In this document: positions 9,601-17,270 of the stretch, in pieces
How the letters are laid out: each line of letters opens with the position of its first letter
Position numbering within the stretch: position 1 is the stretch's first letter
Assembly: GCA_020629255.1 (NCBI GenBank)
Contig: JAHDDR010000011.1
Coordinates: 1-41,827 of the forward strand
Length of the DNA: 41,827 nucleotides
From: Saprospiraceae bacterium
Lineage (GTDB): Bacteria; Bacteroidota; Bacteroidia; Chitinophagales; Saprospiraceae
Reading direction: 5' to 3'
Notes under the pieces: model-generated
What the model saw: the letters and a program-made list of their open reading frames with translations, nothing else
The model's database searches: none
Told to the model about the DNA's origin: nothing
Program-made: the position numbers and the translations under genes

Positions 9601-10717
9601 CTACCATGTGGTTAAGGTTGCCGATGTTTTTGATGTGGTTCTGGATGGAATTATTGTGAGAGATGGAGCAGCAATTGATCCCGCTTCCTTTGGTCGTGCA
9701 AGAGGAGGGGGGCTTTATCTGAAAAATACAACCATCACTTTAAATGATGTTGAAGTAAAATGGAACAAGGCAATATATGGAGCGGGTCTATTTGCCACCT
9801 TGTCTCCGGAAGTGAGAATCATAAATTCTGAATTTAAAAAAAATACAGCCGATTATGGTTCGGCATTATACCACAGCAACGAAACGAACATGTTCATCGA
9901 ACATTCTAAAATTGTTGATAATACGTCGTTGAACCGTTGTGCGATAGAAATCAATAATTCATTATACACAAAAATCGAAAACAGTATTATCGCAGACAAC
10001 GCATCAACGAATGCGAATGCGATAGCCTTCATTGCTACAAATCGAGATCAATCTTGTGATATTACCAATACAACCATTGTTGGGGAAAGCAAGAATAAAA
10101 ATTTAATTACGATTCAAATCGGTTACAACGATCAAATGGATTTGACGATGAATAACTCCATCGTTGCTCATCAAACAGCATCTTTTGATAAGAATGTAAA
10201 AGCTTTCAATAATGGAGTCTTGAATTTTAATCACAACCATTGTTATTTCCAAGGAACTACAGTTATCGGAAATGGAACGAATACTTTGTTTTCCGATATG
10301 GATGGTGGGTTACAATTAAATTCCGATTACTCGGTAGCGGATTGTTCGCCAGTGGTAGACGCCGGAAATAATTCTTTGGGTGTAGGTGCGACGGACTATT
10401 TCGGGAACCCTCGATATTACAACACCATAGACATCGGTGCTTACGAAGCCCAAGCCGTTTGTAAAACATTTGCCAAAGAAAATACGAGAGAGGAAGAAGG
10501 TTCTTGTTCCATTTATCCCAATCCAACCAACGGTAGGGTATATGTCGAGACTACTTTAGAAAATCCAAGCATCATTATAACCGATATGTTAGGGCGAGAA
10601 TTAATTTCTACACAAGAAATGGAAATAAATATTCACCATTTACCTAAGGGGGTATATTTGGTTTATTTTTTTGAAAATGGAAATAACATGGGGGTGTCGA
10701 AATTAGTAAAAGAGTGA
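6620..10717 (+). CDS. Giant DUF285/BspA-repeat surface protein B, T9SS cargo
   Basis: A 1365-residue paralog of A. I start it at ATG 6620 because 'MKEIFTSIILALLFINVSFSQ' (split: MKEIFTSIIL, then ALLFINVSFSQ) is a proper signal peptide; the track's TTG start adds 14 non-signal residues over a promoter box. Domains follow the same order as in A: head starting 'APFVTTWQ', 18 DUF285 repeats of 25 residues, closing segment 'YDNTIISWANQ', second head, short repeat block, second closing segment, beta-helix-like region from 'YVDHTATG', and a T9SS domain 'SIYPNPTNGRVYVET'. The segment from 8967 to 10505 is practically identical to A, while head and repeats are well diverged. Likely a surface adhesin or structural protein; no catalytic motif was seen. 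Confidence 0.92.
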   Translation: MKEIFTSIILALLFINVSFSQAPFVTTWQVADTNIKFPGIGDYQIDWAEVGNPWNSGTKMSSGYPTTYVDFPSPGTYEISVTGNLEQMQFQNISTSEREEFKSIDAWGDIAWVSMENAFEGCSHMEYNASDAPDLSNITSLSYMFANCELLNGNLNNWNTSTITDMSYMFLGTDVFNGAIDQWDVSNVMNMSNMFNRAGMFNQPIGFWDVSSVTDMSYMFGSAFEFNQPLGFWNTAQVTNMSNMFRASITFNQFIGNWDVSNVTDFSQMFNACSLYNQDMLNWNVSSGADFSYMFYDCTNFNGDISSWNPSSATTFHHMFHSAINFNQNINNWNVSSVTDFSYMFRFADLFDQPLNLWNTSSATTMKNMFEYALNFNQDINSWNVSNVGDMSNMLEGAYVFNQSLNAWDVSSVTTMSYMFFGAREFNGDITTWNVSNVTDMSNLFHFALMFDQDIGAWDVSNVTDMTNMFQEAYTFNQDISTWDVSNVTLMTGMFEKTKQFNQDISTWSISNVTSLSAMFRDAEAFNQDISAWDVSNVMYMSSIFYGTWVFNQDLSNWNTASLESMAYILYEAQAFDQSLAAWDISNVTNINYAFYYSNLSINNYDNTIISWANQNVNNNLTLRANGLNYCNSETARQSLENDHNWEFIGDSKDCPPFVTTWKTDNLGATNDNQILLPATGTSIYDISWTNVNSPWINGTFTGSGATVFTFPSPGTYQLTIDGEYGGLDFYNNSGDRLKILSVDEWGGVTWTDFTAAFYRCENLNITATDAPNLVAVTNLFGLFEECTSLNADLSHWDVSTITNMSRMFKNASSFNQDLGNWNVSNVTNMSSMLDQTSLSLENYDNTIIGWSSQPVQPNITLGSSGLEYCEAKPERQAMINTSNWTFSGDTYACPFTDIYVDHTATGTNDGTSWTNAFTDLQSALALGQDHHIHIAKGTYKPTSGLVRGIAFEIGHRVHLYGGYPNGGGTRNVSTNLTNLSGEIDDIAGFTGNSYHVVKVADVFDVVLDGIIVRDGAAIDPASFGRARGGGLYLKNTTITLNDVEVKWNKAIYGAGLFATLSPEVRIINSEFKKNTADYGSALYHSNETNMFIEHSKIVDNTSLNRCAIEINNSLYTKIENSIIADNASTNANAIAFIATNRDQSCDITNTTIVGESKNKNLITIQIGYNDQMDLTMNNSIVAHQTASFDKNVKAFNNGVLNFNHNHCYFQGTTVIGNGTNTLFSDMDGGLQLNSDYSVADCSPVVDAGNNSLGVGATDYFGNPRYYNTIDIGAYEAQAVCKTFAKENTREEEGSCSIYPNPTNGRVYVETTLENPSIIITDMLGRELISTQEMEINIHHLPKGVYLVYFFENGNNMGVSKLVKE
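7070..8419 (+). repeat. Array of 18 tandem 75-bp repeats in gene B
   Basis: Eighteen uninterrupted 25-codon units with the W-D-V-S-N-V-T-D-M core. No five-residue insert is present, unlike A and C. Unit 4 ('GFWNTAQVTNMSNMF') matches unit 4 of gene C better than any unit of A, implying that A lost a unit near the start or that B and C gained one. Confidence 0.88.
8967..10505 (+). repeat. Near-identical 1.54-kb tract, copy 2 (in gene B)
   Basis: Partner of 4582-6120, in the same orientation with a 4385-bp offset and a single synonymous difference seen. It covers the end of the second repeat module, the beta-helix-like region and the junction to the T9SS domain, ending within the codons for 'EEEGS'. 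As direct repeats, the two copies could also recombine to delete the 4.4 kb between them and leave one in-frame A/B hybrid gene. Confidence 0.92.
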
Positions 10718-10844
10718 CACTTTGAGTTAATGATTCACACCGAACCTTTTTTAACAAGTTTATCAAAAAGGATGAGGAATGCTACTAAAATAAGACTAGC
10801 TTTACAAGCTTATTGTTTTACTAATCCAATTTATTCACAAAATA

Positions 10845-13800
10845 ATGAAAAAGTTAGTTGCTCTTTTTTTTACGATTACAATATTCACATCCTTATATTC
10901 ACAAGCTTTTGTTTCTACTTGGGTAACTGATCCTGGAACATCCATCAGTGAACAAATTCAAATTCCTGCTGAAGGTGGAGGGGTTTACAACATTAGCTGG
11001 GCAAAAATAAATGATCCAAGTATTACAGGTAACCAAACAGGGTCAGGGCCGACGACCATTGTTTTTCCTGATCCAGGCACATATGAAGTTAGCATTACTG
11101 GAGACTTGGAACGATTGAATTTCGATAATTCATCTTACAGTAACAAGCTTAAAATTTTATCCGTTCAAGCTTGGGGAGATATAGCTTGGACATCGATGGA
11201 GAATGCATTCAAAGGCTGTTCTAATTTGCAATATATTGGTGCGGATACTCCTGACTTATCCAATGTAACTTCAATGGCACATATGTTTGATGGTTGTAGA
11301 TTGTTGACTGGAGGAAATATGACAAATTGGAATACTTCTACGGTTACAGATATGGCTCATATGTTTTATGATTGTGAAGTATTTAATGCAAATCTTAGTA
11401 CTTGGGATGTTTCTAATGTAACAGATATGTCCTATATGTTTTATGATAATGAATTTTACAATCAAGAAATGGGCTTATGGGATGTTTCGAATGTGACAAA
11501 CATGTCCAATATGTTTTTCTTAGCCCAGTCCTTTAATCAGGATATACAATACTGGAATACAGGACAGGTAACGGATATGTCCAATATGTTTGCTTCTTAT
11601 TCATATCCTTATACTATGGCATTTAATCAATATTTACGAAACTGGGATGTCTCCAATGTCACCGATTTTAGCGGAATGTTCCGTTATGCCCGAAATTACG
11701 ACCAAGACATGTCGATATGGAATGTTTCTAGTGCCACAGATATGTCGTCTATGTTTGAGGGGGCTTATGCATTCAATCAAGATATCAGTTTATGGGATGT
11801 CTCTAATGTAACGGATATGTTCAGTATGTTCCATGATGCCAGTGTTTTTAATCAACCCTTAAGTTTTTGGAATACAAGTAATGTGACCAATATGGCTCAT
11901 ATGTTTGCAGGTGCACATGAATTCAATCAAGACATCGGCACTTGGGATGTATCTAATGTTGTCTATACGGCTTGGATGTTTGAAGATGCAAACGATTTTA
12001 ATCAGGATATTGGCAATTGGGACGTTTCCAATGTAGTGGATATGCAATATATGTTTTCGATAGCGAATAGCTTCAACCAAAATATAAACTCCTGGGATGT
12101 CTCCCTTGTAACGAATATGCATAGGATGTTTGAATTTGCATCAAGCTTTGACCAAAATTTAGGCAATTGGGATGTTTCCAATGTAACAGATATGCAGTCT
12201 ATGTTTGCGAAGGCTATAACTTTTAATGGGTTCATTGGATCTTGGAATACGAGCAATGTAACCAATATGGCTAATATGTTCGAATACGCTTATTTGTTCG
12301 ATAAAGGAATAGGAGCTTGGGATGTTTCCAATGTAACCTCGATGAGGCAGATGTTTTATAAAGCATATGATTTTAACAGATATCTAGGGAATTGGAATAC
12401 CTCCAATGTAACAGATATGTATTTCATGTTTAATAATGCTCAAAAATTTAACCAAGATATAAGCAGTTGGAATGTATCCAATGTAACAAACATGTGGAAT
12501 ATGTTTGGAGGAGCATTCGAATTTAATCAGAACTTAGGTAGTTGGGATATTTCAAATGTATCTATCATGTACGGCATTTTTATTAGTTCGAACATGTCTA
12601 TTACAAATTACGATAACACAATTATTGGTTGGGCGGCGAACCCCAATGCTCCAAACTTTTTGGACTTGAGTAATGGACTGGTCTATTGTAATTCAGAAGG
12701 GGCAAGACAAAGCTTGATGGATGATCATGGATGGGACTTTTTTGATGATATTAAAAACTGCCCTTCTATTAGGACATTATGGACAACAGATAATATTGGG
12801 ACATCCAATGATAATCAAATCATTTTGCCTATAACAGGAATAGGGGAAGTGACTTGGTCTCAATATATGAACCCTTCAGTGAATGGGACGCAAAATATAA
12901 ATGGCCCAACAACCATTACTTTTCCTAACCCAGGAACATATGAAGTCAGCATTTCGGGAAATTTTGGGCAATTGGACTTTTACAATCATGGAGATGATCG
13001 ATTAAAAATTGTCAGTGTATTAGAATGGGGCGTAACCGCTTGGCCATCGTTGGAAAATGTATTTTATCAATGTGAAAATTTGAATATTGATGCATCGGAT
13101 GCACCGAATTTTTTATTGGTTAATAGTCTCGCAGGAATGTTTGAAGGATGTACCAGCTTAAACACCGATTTAAGTCATTGGGATGTTTCAGGAATTGACA
13201 ATATGTCCCGAATGTTCAAAGGAGCAACGGCATTTAATCAAGATTTAAGCACGTGGAATATTAGTAATGTAACGAATATGGATCAAATGTTGGATCAAAC
13301 CAACCTGTCCGTTGAGAATTATGATAATACTTTAATTGGATGGAGGAATCAATCTGTTCAATCCAATGTGAATTTTGGAGCAGATGGCTTAAGTTATTGT
13401 AATGCAAAAATAGAACGATTATCTCTTATTGATACTTCTGGTTGGTTGATTACAGGAGATGGTTTTGCTTGTCCATTTACAGCAGCGTATGTCGATCATA
13501 CAGCTACGGGGGCTAATGATGGAACGTCTTGGGCAGATGCTTTTACCGATCTTCAGTCGGCCTTAGCCCTAGGAGGCGATCATCATATTTTTGTGGCCAA
13601 AGGAACCTATAAACCAACTACTGGAACACAAAGAGGTCAGTCTTTCGAATTAGCGAATAGAGTTTGGTTATTAGGAGGGTATCCCAATGGTGGAGGAGAA
13701 AGGGATGTTTCCGCTAATGAAACAAATCTGTCTGGTGAAATTGATGGTGTTTCAGGATATACGGGAAACTCTTATCATGTAGTAAAGGTGACAGATGCCA

Positions 13801-14900
13801 ATGAAGTTATAATAGATGGAGTGATTATAAGAGACGGAAGTGCAAATGACCCATCTTCTTTTGGCCGGTCAAGAGGGGGAGGACTATATTTGAAAAATGC
13901 AACGGTTACACTGAACGATGTAATAGTCAGATGGAATAGGGCCATTTATGGAGCAGGCTTGTTTGCCACCTTATCTCCCGAGGTTATTATTCAAAATTCT
14001 ATGTTCAATAAAAACAAAGCCGACTATGGAGCAGCATTGTATCATAGTAATGAAACAAATATGTATATCTATCACTCTAAGATAATAGATAATGAGGCTT
14101 GGGAACGTTGTGCCATAGAAATCAATAACTCTTTATATACAAAGATTGAAAATTCCTTGATTGCGAATAATGCATCCTTAAACGCCAATGCGATTGCATT
14201 CATTGCAACAAACCGGGATCAAAGTTGTGATATTACAAATGCCACTATTTTAGGCGAAACAAAAAATAAAAACTTAGTTACCATCCAAGTTGGATATGGA
14301 GATCAAATGGATTTGAACATTAATAATTCAATCGTTGCACATCAGAATTTATCTTTTGATAAGAATGTAAAAGCATTTAATAACGGTGTACTCAATTTTA
14401 ATCATGTCAATTGTTATTTTCAAGGATCAACTGTAATAGGGAACGGAACGAATACGATGTTTTCTGACATAGATGGAGATTTATTATTAAATGCAGATTA
14501 TTCTGTACATGCTTGTTCACCTGTAGTTAATGAAGGGAACAATCTTTTAGCAGCAGGAACGCAAGGTGGTATGGACCTCGCAGGGAATGATAGATTTTAT
14601 AGTACAGTAGATATCGGTGCTTACGAGGCACAAGCATTATGCAAAACTTTTTCTAGAGAAAATACGAGAGAGGAAGAAGGTTCTTTCTCCATTTATCCCA
14701 ACCCGACCAACGGGAAAATTTTCATTCAAACAACACTAGAAAATCCAAGCATCATTATTACTGATATGCTCAGACGGGAATTAATTTCTACGCAAGAAAA
14801 AGAAACCGATATTAGTCATTTACCTAAAGGGGTATACCTAATTCATGTGCTAAATAATAAAGGTGTGGAAGTTGATGTTCAGAAAATAATCAAGGAATAA
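10845..14900 (+). CDS. Giant DUF285/BspA-repeat surface protein C, T9SS cargo
   Basis: A 1351-residue third paralog, starting 127 bp after B. Signal peptide 'MKKLVALFFTITIFTSLYSQ', then a head domain, 17 DUF285 repeats (first unit 26 residues, fourth with a five-residue insert 'SYSYPYTMA'), closing segment 'YDNTIIGWAANP', second head with short repeats, beta-helix-like region from 'YVDHTATGANDG', and T9SS domain 'SFSIYPNPTNGKIF'. The beta-helix-like part is clearly homologous to A and B but diverged in DNA, whereas short stretches of its T9SS region (for example about 41 bp around 'FIQTTLENPSII') equal gene A exactly. No -7 box was found upstream, so it may be co-transcribed with B. A terminator hairpin follows the stop. 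Confidence 0.92.
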   Translation: MKKLVALFFTITIFTSLYSQAFVSTWVTDPGTSISEQIQIPAEGGGVYNISWAKINDPSITGNQTGSGPTTIVFPDPGTYEVSITGDLERLNFDNSSYSNKLKILSVQAWGDIAWTSMENAFKGCSNLQYIGADTPDLSNVTSMAHMFDGCRLLTGGNMTNWNTSTVTDMAHMFYDCEVFNANLSTWDVSNVTDMSYMFYDNEFYNQEMGLWDVSNVTNMSNMFFLAQSFNQDIQYWNTGQVTDMSNMFASYSYPYTMAFNQYLRNWDVSNVTDFSGMFRYARNYDQDMSIWNVSSATDMSSMFEGAYAFNQDISLWDVSNVTDMFSMFHDASVFNQPLSFWNTSNVTNMAHMFAGAHEFNQDIGTWDVSNVVYTAWMFEDANDFNQDIGNWDVSNVVDMQYMFSIANSFNQNINSWDVSLVTNMHRMFEFASSFDQNLGNWDVSNVTDMQSMFAKAITFNGFIGSWNTSNVTNMANMFEYAYLFDKGIGAWDVSNVTSMRQMFYKAYDFNRYLGNWNTSNVTDMYFMFNNAQKFNQDISSWNVSNVTNMWNMFGGAFEFNQNLGSWDISNVSIMYGIFISSNMSITNYDNTIIGWAANPNAPNFLDLSNGLVYCNSEGARQSLMDDHGWDFFDDIKNCPSIRTLWTTDNIGTSNDNQIILPITGIGEVTWSQYMNPSVNGTQNINGPTTITFPNPGTYEVSISGNFGQLDFYNHGDDRLKIVSVLEWGVTAWPSLENVFYQCENLNIDASDAPNFLLVNSLAGMFEGCTSLNTDLSHWDVSGIDNMSRMFKGATAFNQDLSTWNISNVTNMDQMLDQTNLSVENYDNTLIGWRNQSVQSNVNFGADGLSYCNAKIERLSLIDTSGWLITGDGFACPFTAAYVDHTATGANDGTSWADAFTDLQSALALGGDHHIFVAKGTYKPTTGTQRGQSFELANRVWLLGGYPNGGGERDVSANETNLSGEIDGVSGYTGNSYHVVKVTDANEVIIDGVIIRDGSANDPSSFGRSRGGGLYLKNATVTLNDVIVRWNRAIYGAGLFATLSPEVIIQNSMFNKNKADYGAALYHSNETNMYIYHSKIIDNEAWERCAIEINNSLYTKIENSLIANNASLNANAIAFIATNRDQSCDITNATILGETKNKNLVTIQVGYGDQMDLNINNSIVAHQNLSFDKNVKAFNNGVLNFNHVNCYFQGSTVIGNGTNTMFSDIDGDLLLNADYSVHACSPVVNEGNNLLAAGTQGGMDLAGNDRFYSTVDIGAYEAQALCKTFSRENTREEEGSFSIYPNPTNGKIFIQTTLENPSIIITDMLRRELISTQEKETDISHLPKGVYLIHVLNNKGVEVDVQKIIKE
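11304..12596 (+). repeat. Array of 17 tandem ~75-bp repeats in gene C
   Basis: Seventeen 25-residue units; the first has one extra residue and the fourth a five-residue insert resembling the one in A ('MFASYSYPYTMAFNQYL' against 'MFASYAVIYPMAFNQYI'). The insert lies in unit 4 here but unit 3 in A, so the two arrays differ by one unit ahead of it. Confidence 0.88.
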
Positions 14901-14905
14901 ATAAT

Positions 14906-14955
14906 AAAACGGGCGGAATTTTAATCCTCTTCAAAATTTAAATCCCGCCCGTTTT
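14906..14955. terminator. Bidirectional terminator between surface protein C and the DUF3089 gene
   Basis: AAAACGGGCGG (14906-14916) pairs perfectly with CCGCCCGTTTT (14945-14955). On the plus strand the stem runs into six T's, ending gene C; on the minus strand it is followed by TTTTATTATT. The stop codon of the minus-strand gene (14921-14923) lies in the loop and its last codons lie in one stem arm, so the hairpin is partly coding. Confidence 0.85.
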
Positions 14956-15946
14956 TTAAATATTTATTAACCCTATCTTCAACATTACTTCTTATCTCAT
15001 GCCAAAATAAATTGTAATCAAGAATGTGCAAATCCCAAGCCCTTCTAAAAAAAGGAGCCTTCGTTTTTACCAATAGATGATGGTTTTCTATTTGTGCTTC
15101 GACCTTGAAAAGTTTTTTACGATTTAATCGCAGCAGGGTCGCTCCTTTTCCTTGTACTTTTGTTGTGTCTCGGGTCCAAGTAATCGGATTGATACAAATG
15201 TTCCCAACTGTAAATCGAGATAAATCTTTTTTCTTTCCCAAGGTGTACCCTTCTTTATAAGAAGCCCAAGTAAGGTAACAATGTATGTCGTCTGGAGTTT
15301 CACAAGGACGTAAAACTTCATAAGAATTTTTATCAATTCCGAAGCCCACCATATAGGCACAGACCAATTGTTTTTTCTTTTCTTCTGTATCAAAAAAATC
15401 ACGAATCAAACGTCTGGCATGTAAGGTGCCTTGACTATGAGAAGCAATAATGATTGGCCGCCCTTGATTATAATGTTCCAAATAATATTCGAAGGCTTTT
15501 TTCACATCTTCATAGGCAAATACCAATGCCGCAGAACCCGCCCCTGTATTATTCAGGAAACTTTTGAAATGACCCTGCCTATATCTTGGAGCATAAACCC
15601 GCCCGACAGCATTAAAAGCTGTAGCTTGGAATTTTATTGGAAATTTATCTACCCGACGATTCACAGTTCTATTATTGAGATGAGCATTCCATGTTTTTCC
15701 CCTCGAATACATCGTAGGGTGTATGTAGAACACATCTACTTTTTTTAATGAATCCTGGACCCATGTTTCATATTTTGGAATTTTATCCGCCTTGTCTTTC
15801 TGAAAGGGAAGGGCAGACCAATGTTTCGACAAAGAATAATCTGGAGCAGGCGGTTGCTCTTCCGCTTTGAATTTCTGAGGCAGCGAACAAGCATTATGGA
15901 ATAAGAGAACGGCAAGGACTATTACAAGGTATTTGAAAATATTCAT
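14921..15946 (-). CDS. DUF3089 family alpha/beta-hydrolase-like lipoprotein
   Basis: A 341-residue protein matching the DUF3089 family, thought to be alpha/beta hydrolases of unknown substrate. The start 'MNIFKYLVIVLAVLLFHNAC' is a lipoprotein-type signal with C20 as probable lipidated cysteine, although 'HNAC' is a loose lipobox. Family features include 'DVFYIHPTMYS' (~70-80), 'APRYRQGHF' and the nucleophile elbow 'ASHSQGT' (GxSxG-like, about residues 168-174) followed by 'HARRLIRDFF'. A late histidine in 'HLLVKTKAPFFRRAWDLHI' could complete the catalytic set. Probably outer-membrane or periplasmic. It is convergent with gene C, and the DUF547 lipoprotein lies upstream in the same orientation, 53 bp away. 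Confidence 0.85.
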   Translation of the reverse strand: MNIFKYLVIVLAVLLFHNACSLPQKFKAEEQPPAPDYSLSKHWSALPFQKDKADKIPKYETWVQDSLKKVDVFYIHPTMYSRGKTWNAHLNNRTVNRRVDKFPIKFQATAFNAVGRVYAPRYRQGHFKSFLNNTGAGSAALVFAYEDVKKAFEYYLEHYNQGRPIIIASHSQGTLHARRLIRDFFDTEEKKKQLVCAYMVGFGIDKNSYEVLRPCETPDDIHCYLTWASYKEGYTLGKKKDLSRFTVGNICINPITWTRDTTKVQGKGATLLRLNRKKLFKVEAQIENHHLLVKTKAPFFRRAWDLHILDYNLFWHEIRSNVEDRVNKYLKNGRDLNFEED

Positions 15947-15999
15947 GAACGTTTTTTGTGTGGTACGTTAAGTATATAACAACAAGGTCCGTCTCCTAT

Positions 16000-17139
16000 T
16001 TATTTCCCATTCAGATCCCAATTATAAGGAATATATTCGATTTTCGCCTTGCTATCAATTGTTGTGGATGAATATTTATTCAAAAAAGAAATGAGGTCAC
16101 CAAAATCATCGGCATACCATTCGAAGATTTGAGAAACTTTTACGTTCTTTTTTTCTATGATATTATGATTTGGATCATTAATGAATTTTCGGGTTTGTTG
16201 TTCCAAATAAGATTCCACATTCGACTCCGTCCAAGCTCGATTAAGAAGTGGGGGACAAGATTTCGCCGCACAATTCACTGCAAAATGAATTCTGGCATCC
16301 TTGAATTTAGGGCGGATGATTTTATTTTCCACCTCATCCAAAGAATAAGTATTCCTTCCTGATTTCGCCCGCTTCACTTTCCAAGTATTTCCGCCATCCA
16401 AATCCATCGGACTTTTAATCGGATATTTTTCAGCGACAGCCATAATCATCCAAGCATTATATAGATTGAACCAATACGCCATTTCTCGATTCCGACTCCA
16501 ATCGGCTTTGGGTGCAAAAGCTTCCATTTCTACCAAATACGCCTTCAATGTTGAAATTTGATTTTTAAAGGCCCGGTAATCCACAACACCGGAAGCACTG
16601 ACATTTTTCCGAAGCATTTCATCCAACACATCATGACTGAAAGGAACCGGAGCTGGTTTTTCAGGCTGGGTTGGAGGTGTTGTTTTAATGGCCGCGGGTT
16701 TTGTCTCTGGTTGGCTCGTAGGAGTTACTGGTTTTGTTTGGGCTTGACTGGTAGGGGGAATAGGTTTCGGGGTAGGGGAGGGTGTTGGATTCGTAGGGAT
16801 GGGCTTGGGTTGAGGAGTTGAAATATGAGGTTGGGGTGAAGGAGGGCTAACTTTTGTTGTTGGTTTTTCTTCCTTCATATCCGTTTTTTTATGTTCTGAT
16901 TTAGGTGTGCTTTCGTCTTTTTTGTCAGTAATAATGTCCTCATTAGAAGCTATCAAAGAAGAATCGAGGGATGATGTATCTACTAATTCTTCCTCAAGAA
17001 CAGACGTTTCTACTGTTTCAATAGAAGCCGTTTCTGTATGACTTATATCTTCAGAAGATGGGTTTTGGGTTGATTTTTGTCCACAAGAAAAAATAAAGAT
17101 AGACAGGCATACGGTAAATAAGACAAATGCGTTTTTCAT
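16000..17139 (-). CDS. DUF547 domain lipoprotein with proline-rich linker
   Basis: A 379-residue lipoprotein. The signal 'MKNAFVLFTVCLSIFIFSCG' has a good lipobox with C19. Residues ~24-160 are an acidic then proline/threonine/lysine-rich linker ('PTPSPTPKPIPPTSQ'), likely a flexible stalk. The C-terminal ~210 residues form a DUF547 domain: 'YWFNLYNAWMIMAVAEKYP', 'IHFAVNCAAKSCPPL' and 'ESYLEQQTRKFINDP' are its signature stretches. DUF547 is distantly related to transglutaminase/papain-like folds; the conserved cysteine in 'NCAAKSCPP' is present, but activity is unproven. It lies upstream of the DUF3089 gene and is divergent from gldA over a 131-bp gap where no clear promoter box was found. 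Confidence 0.87.
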   Translation of the reverse strand: MKNAFVLFTVCLSIFIFSCGQKSTQNPSSEDISHTETASIETVETSVLEEELVDTSSLDSSLIASNEDIITDKKDESTPKSEHKKTDMKEEKPTTKVSPPSPQPHISTPQPKPIPTNPTPSPTPKPIPPTSQAQTKPVTPTSQPETKPAAIKTTPPTQPEKPAPVPFSHDVLDEMLRKNVSASGVVDYRAFKNQISTLKAYLVEMEAFAPKADWSRNREMAYWFNLYNAWMIMAVAEKYPIKSPMDLDGGNTWKVKRAKSGRNTYSLDEVENKIIRPKFKDARIHFAVNCAAKSCPPLLNRAWTESNVESYLEQQTRKFINDPNHNIIEKKNVKVSQIFEWYADDFGDLISFLNKYSSTTIDSKAKIEYIPYNWDLNGK

Positions 17140-17270
17140 ATTGCTGCGAATTTTCTTTTCTTTACAAACGATTATCCTCGCTTATTTCGTTGAAGTACCA
17201 TGAAATAATTGATAGTAAATGTTTTTACTAGGACAAAATAAGGGATAAAAATCAAGGAAATATATAAAAT

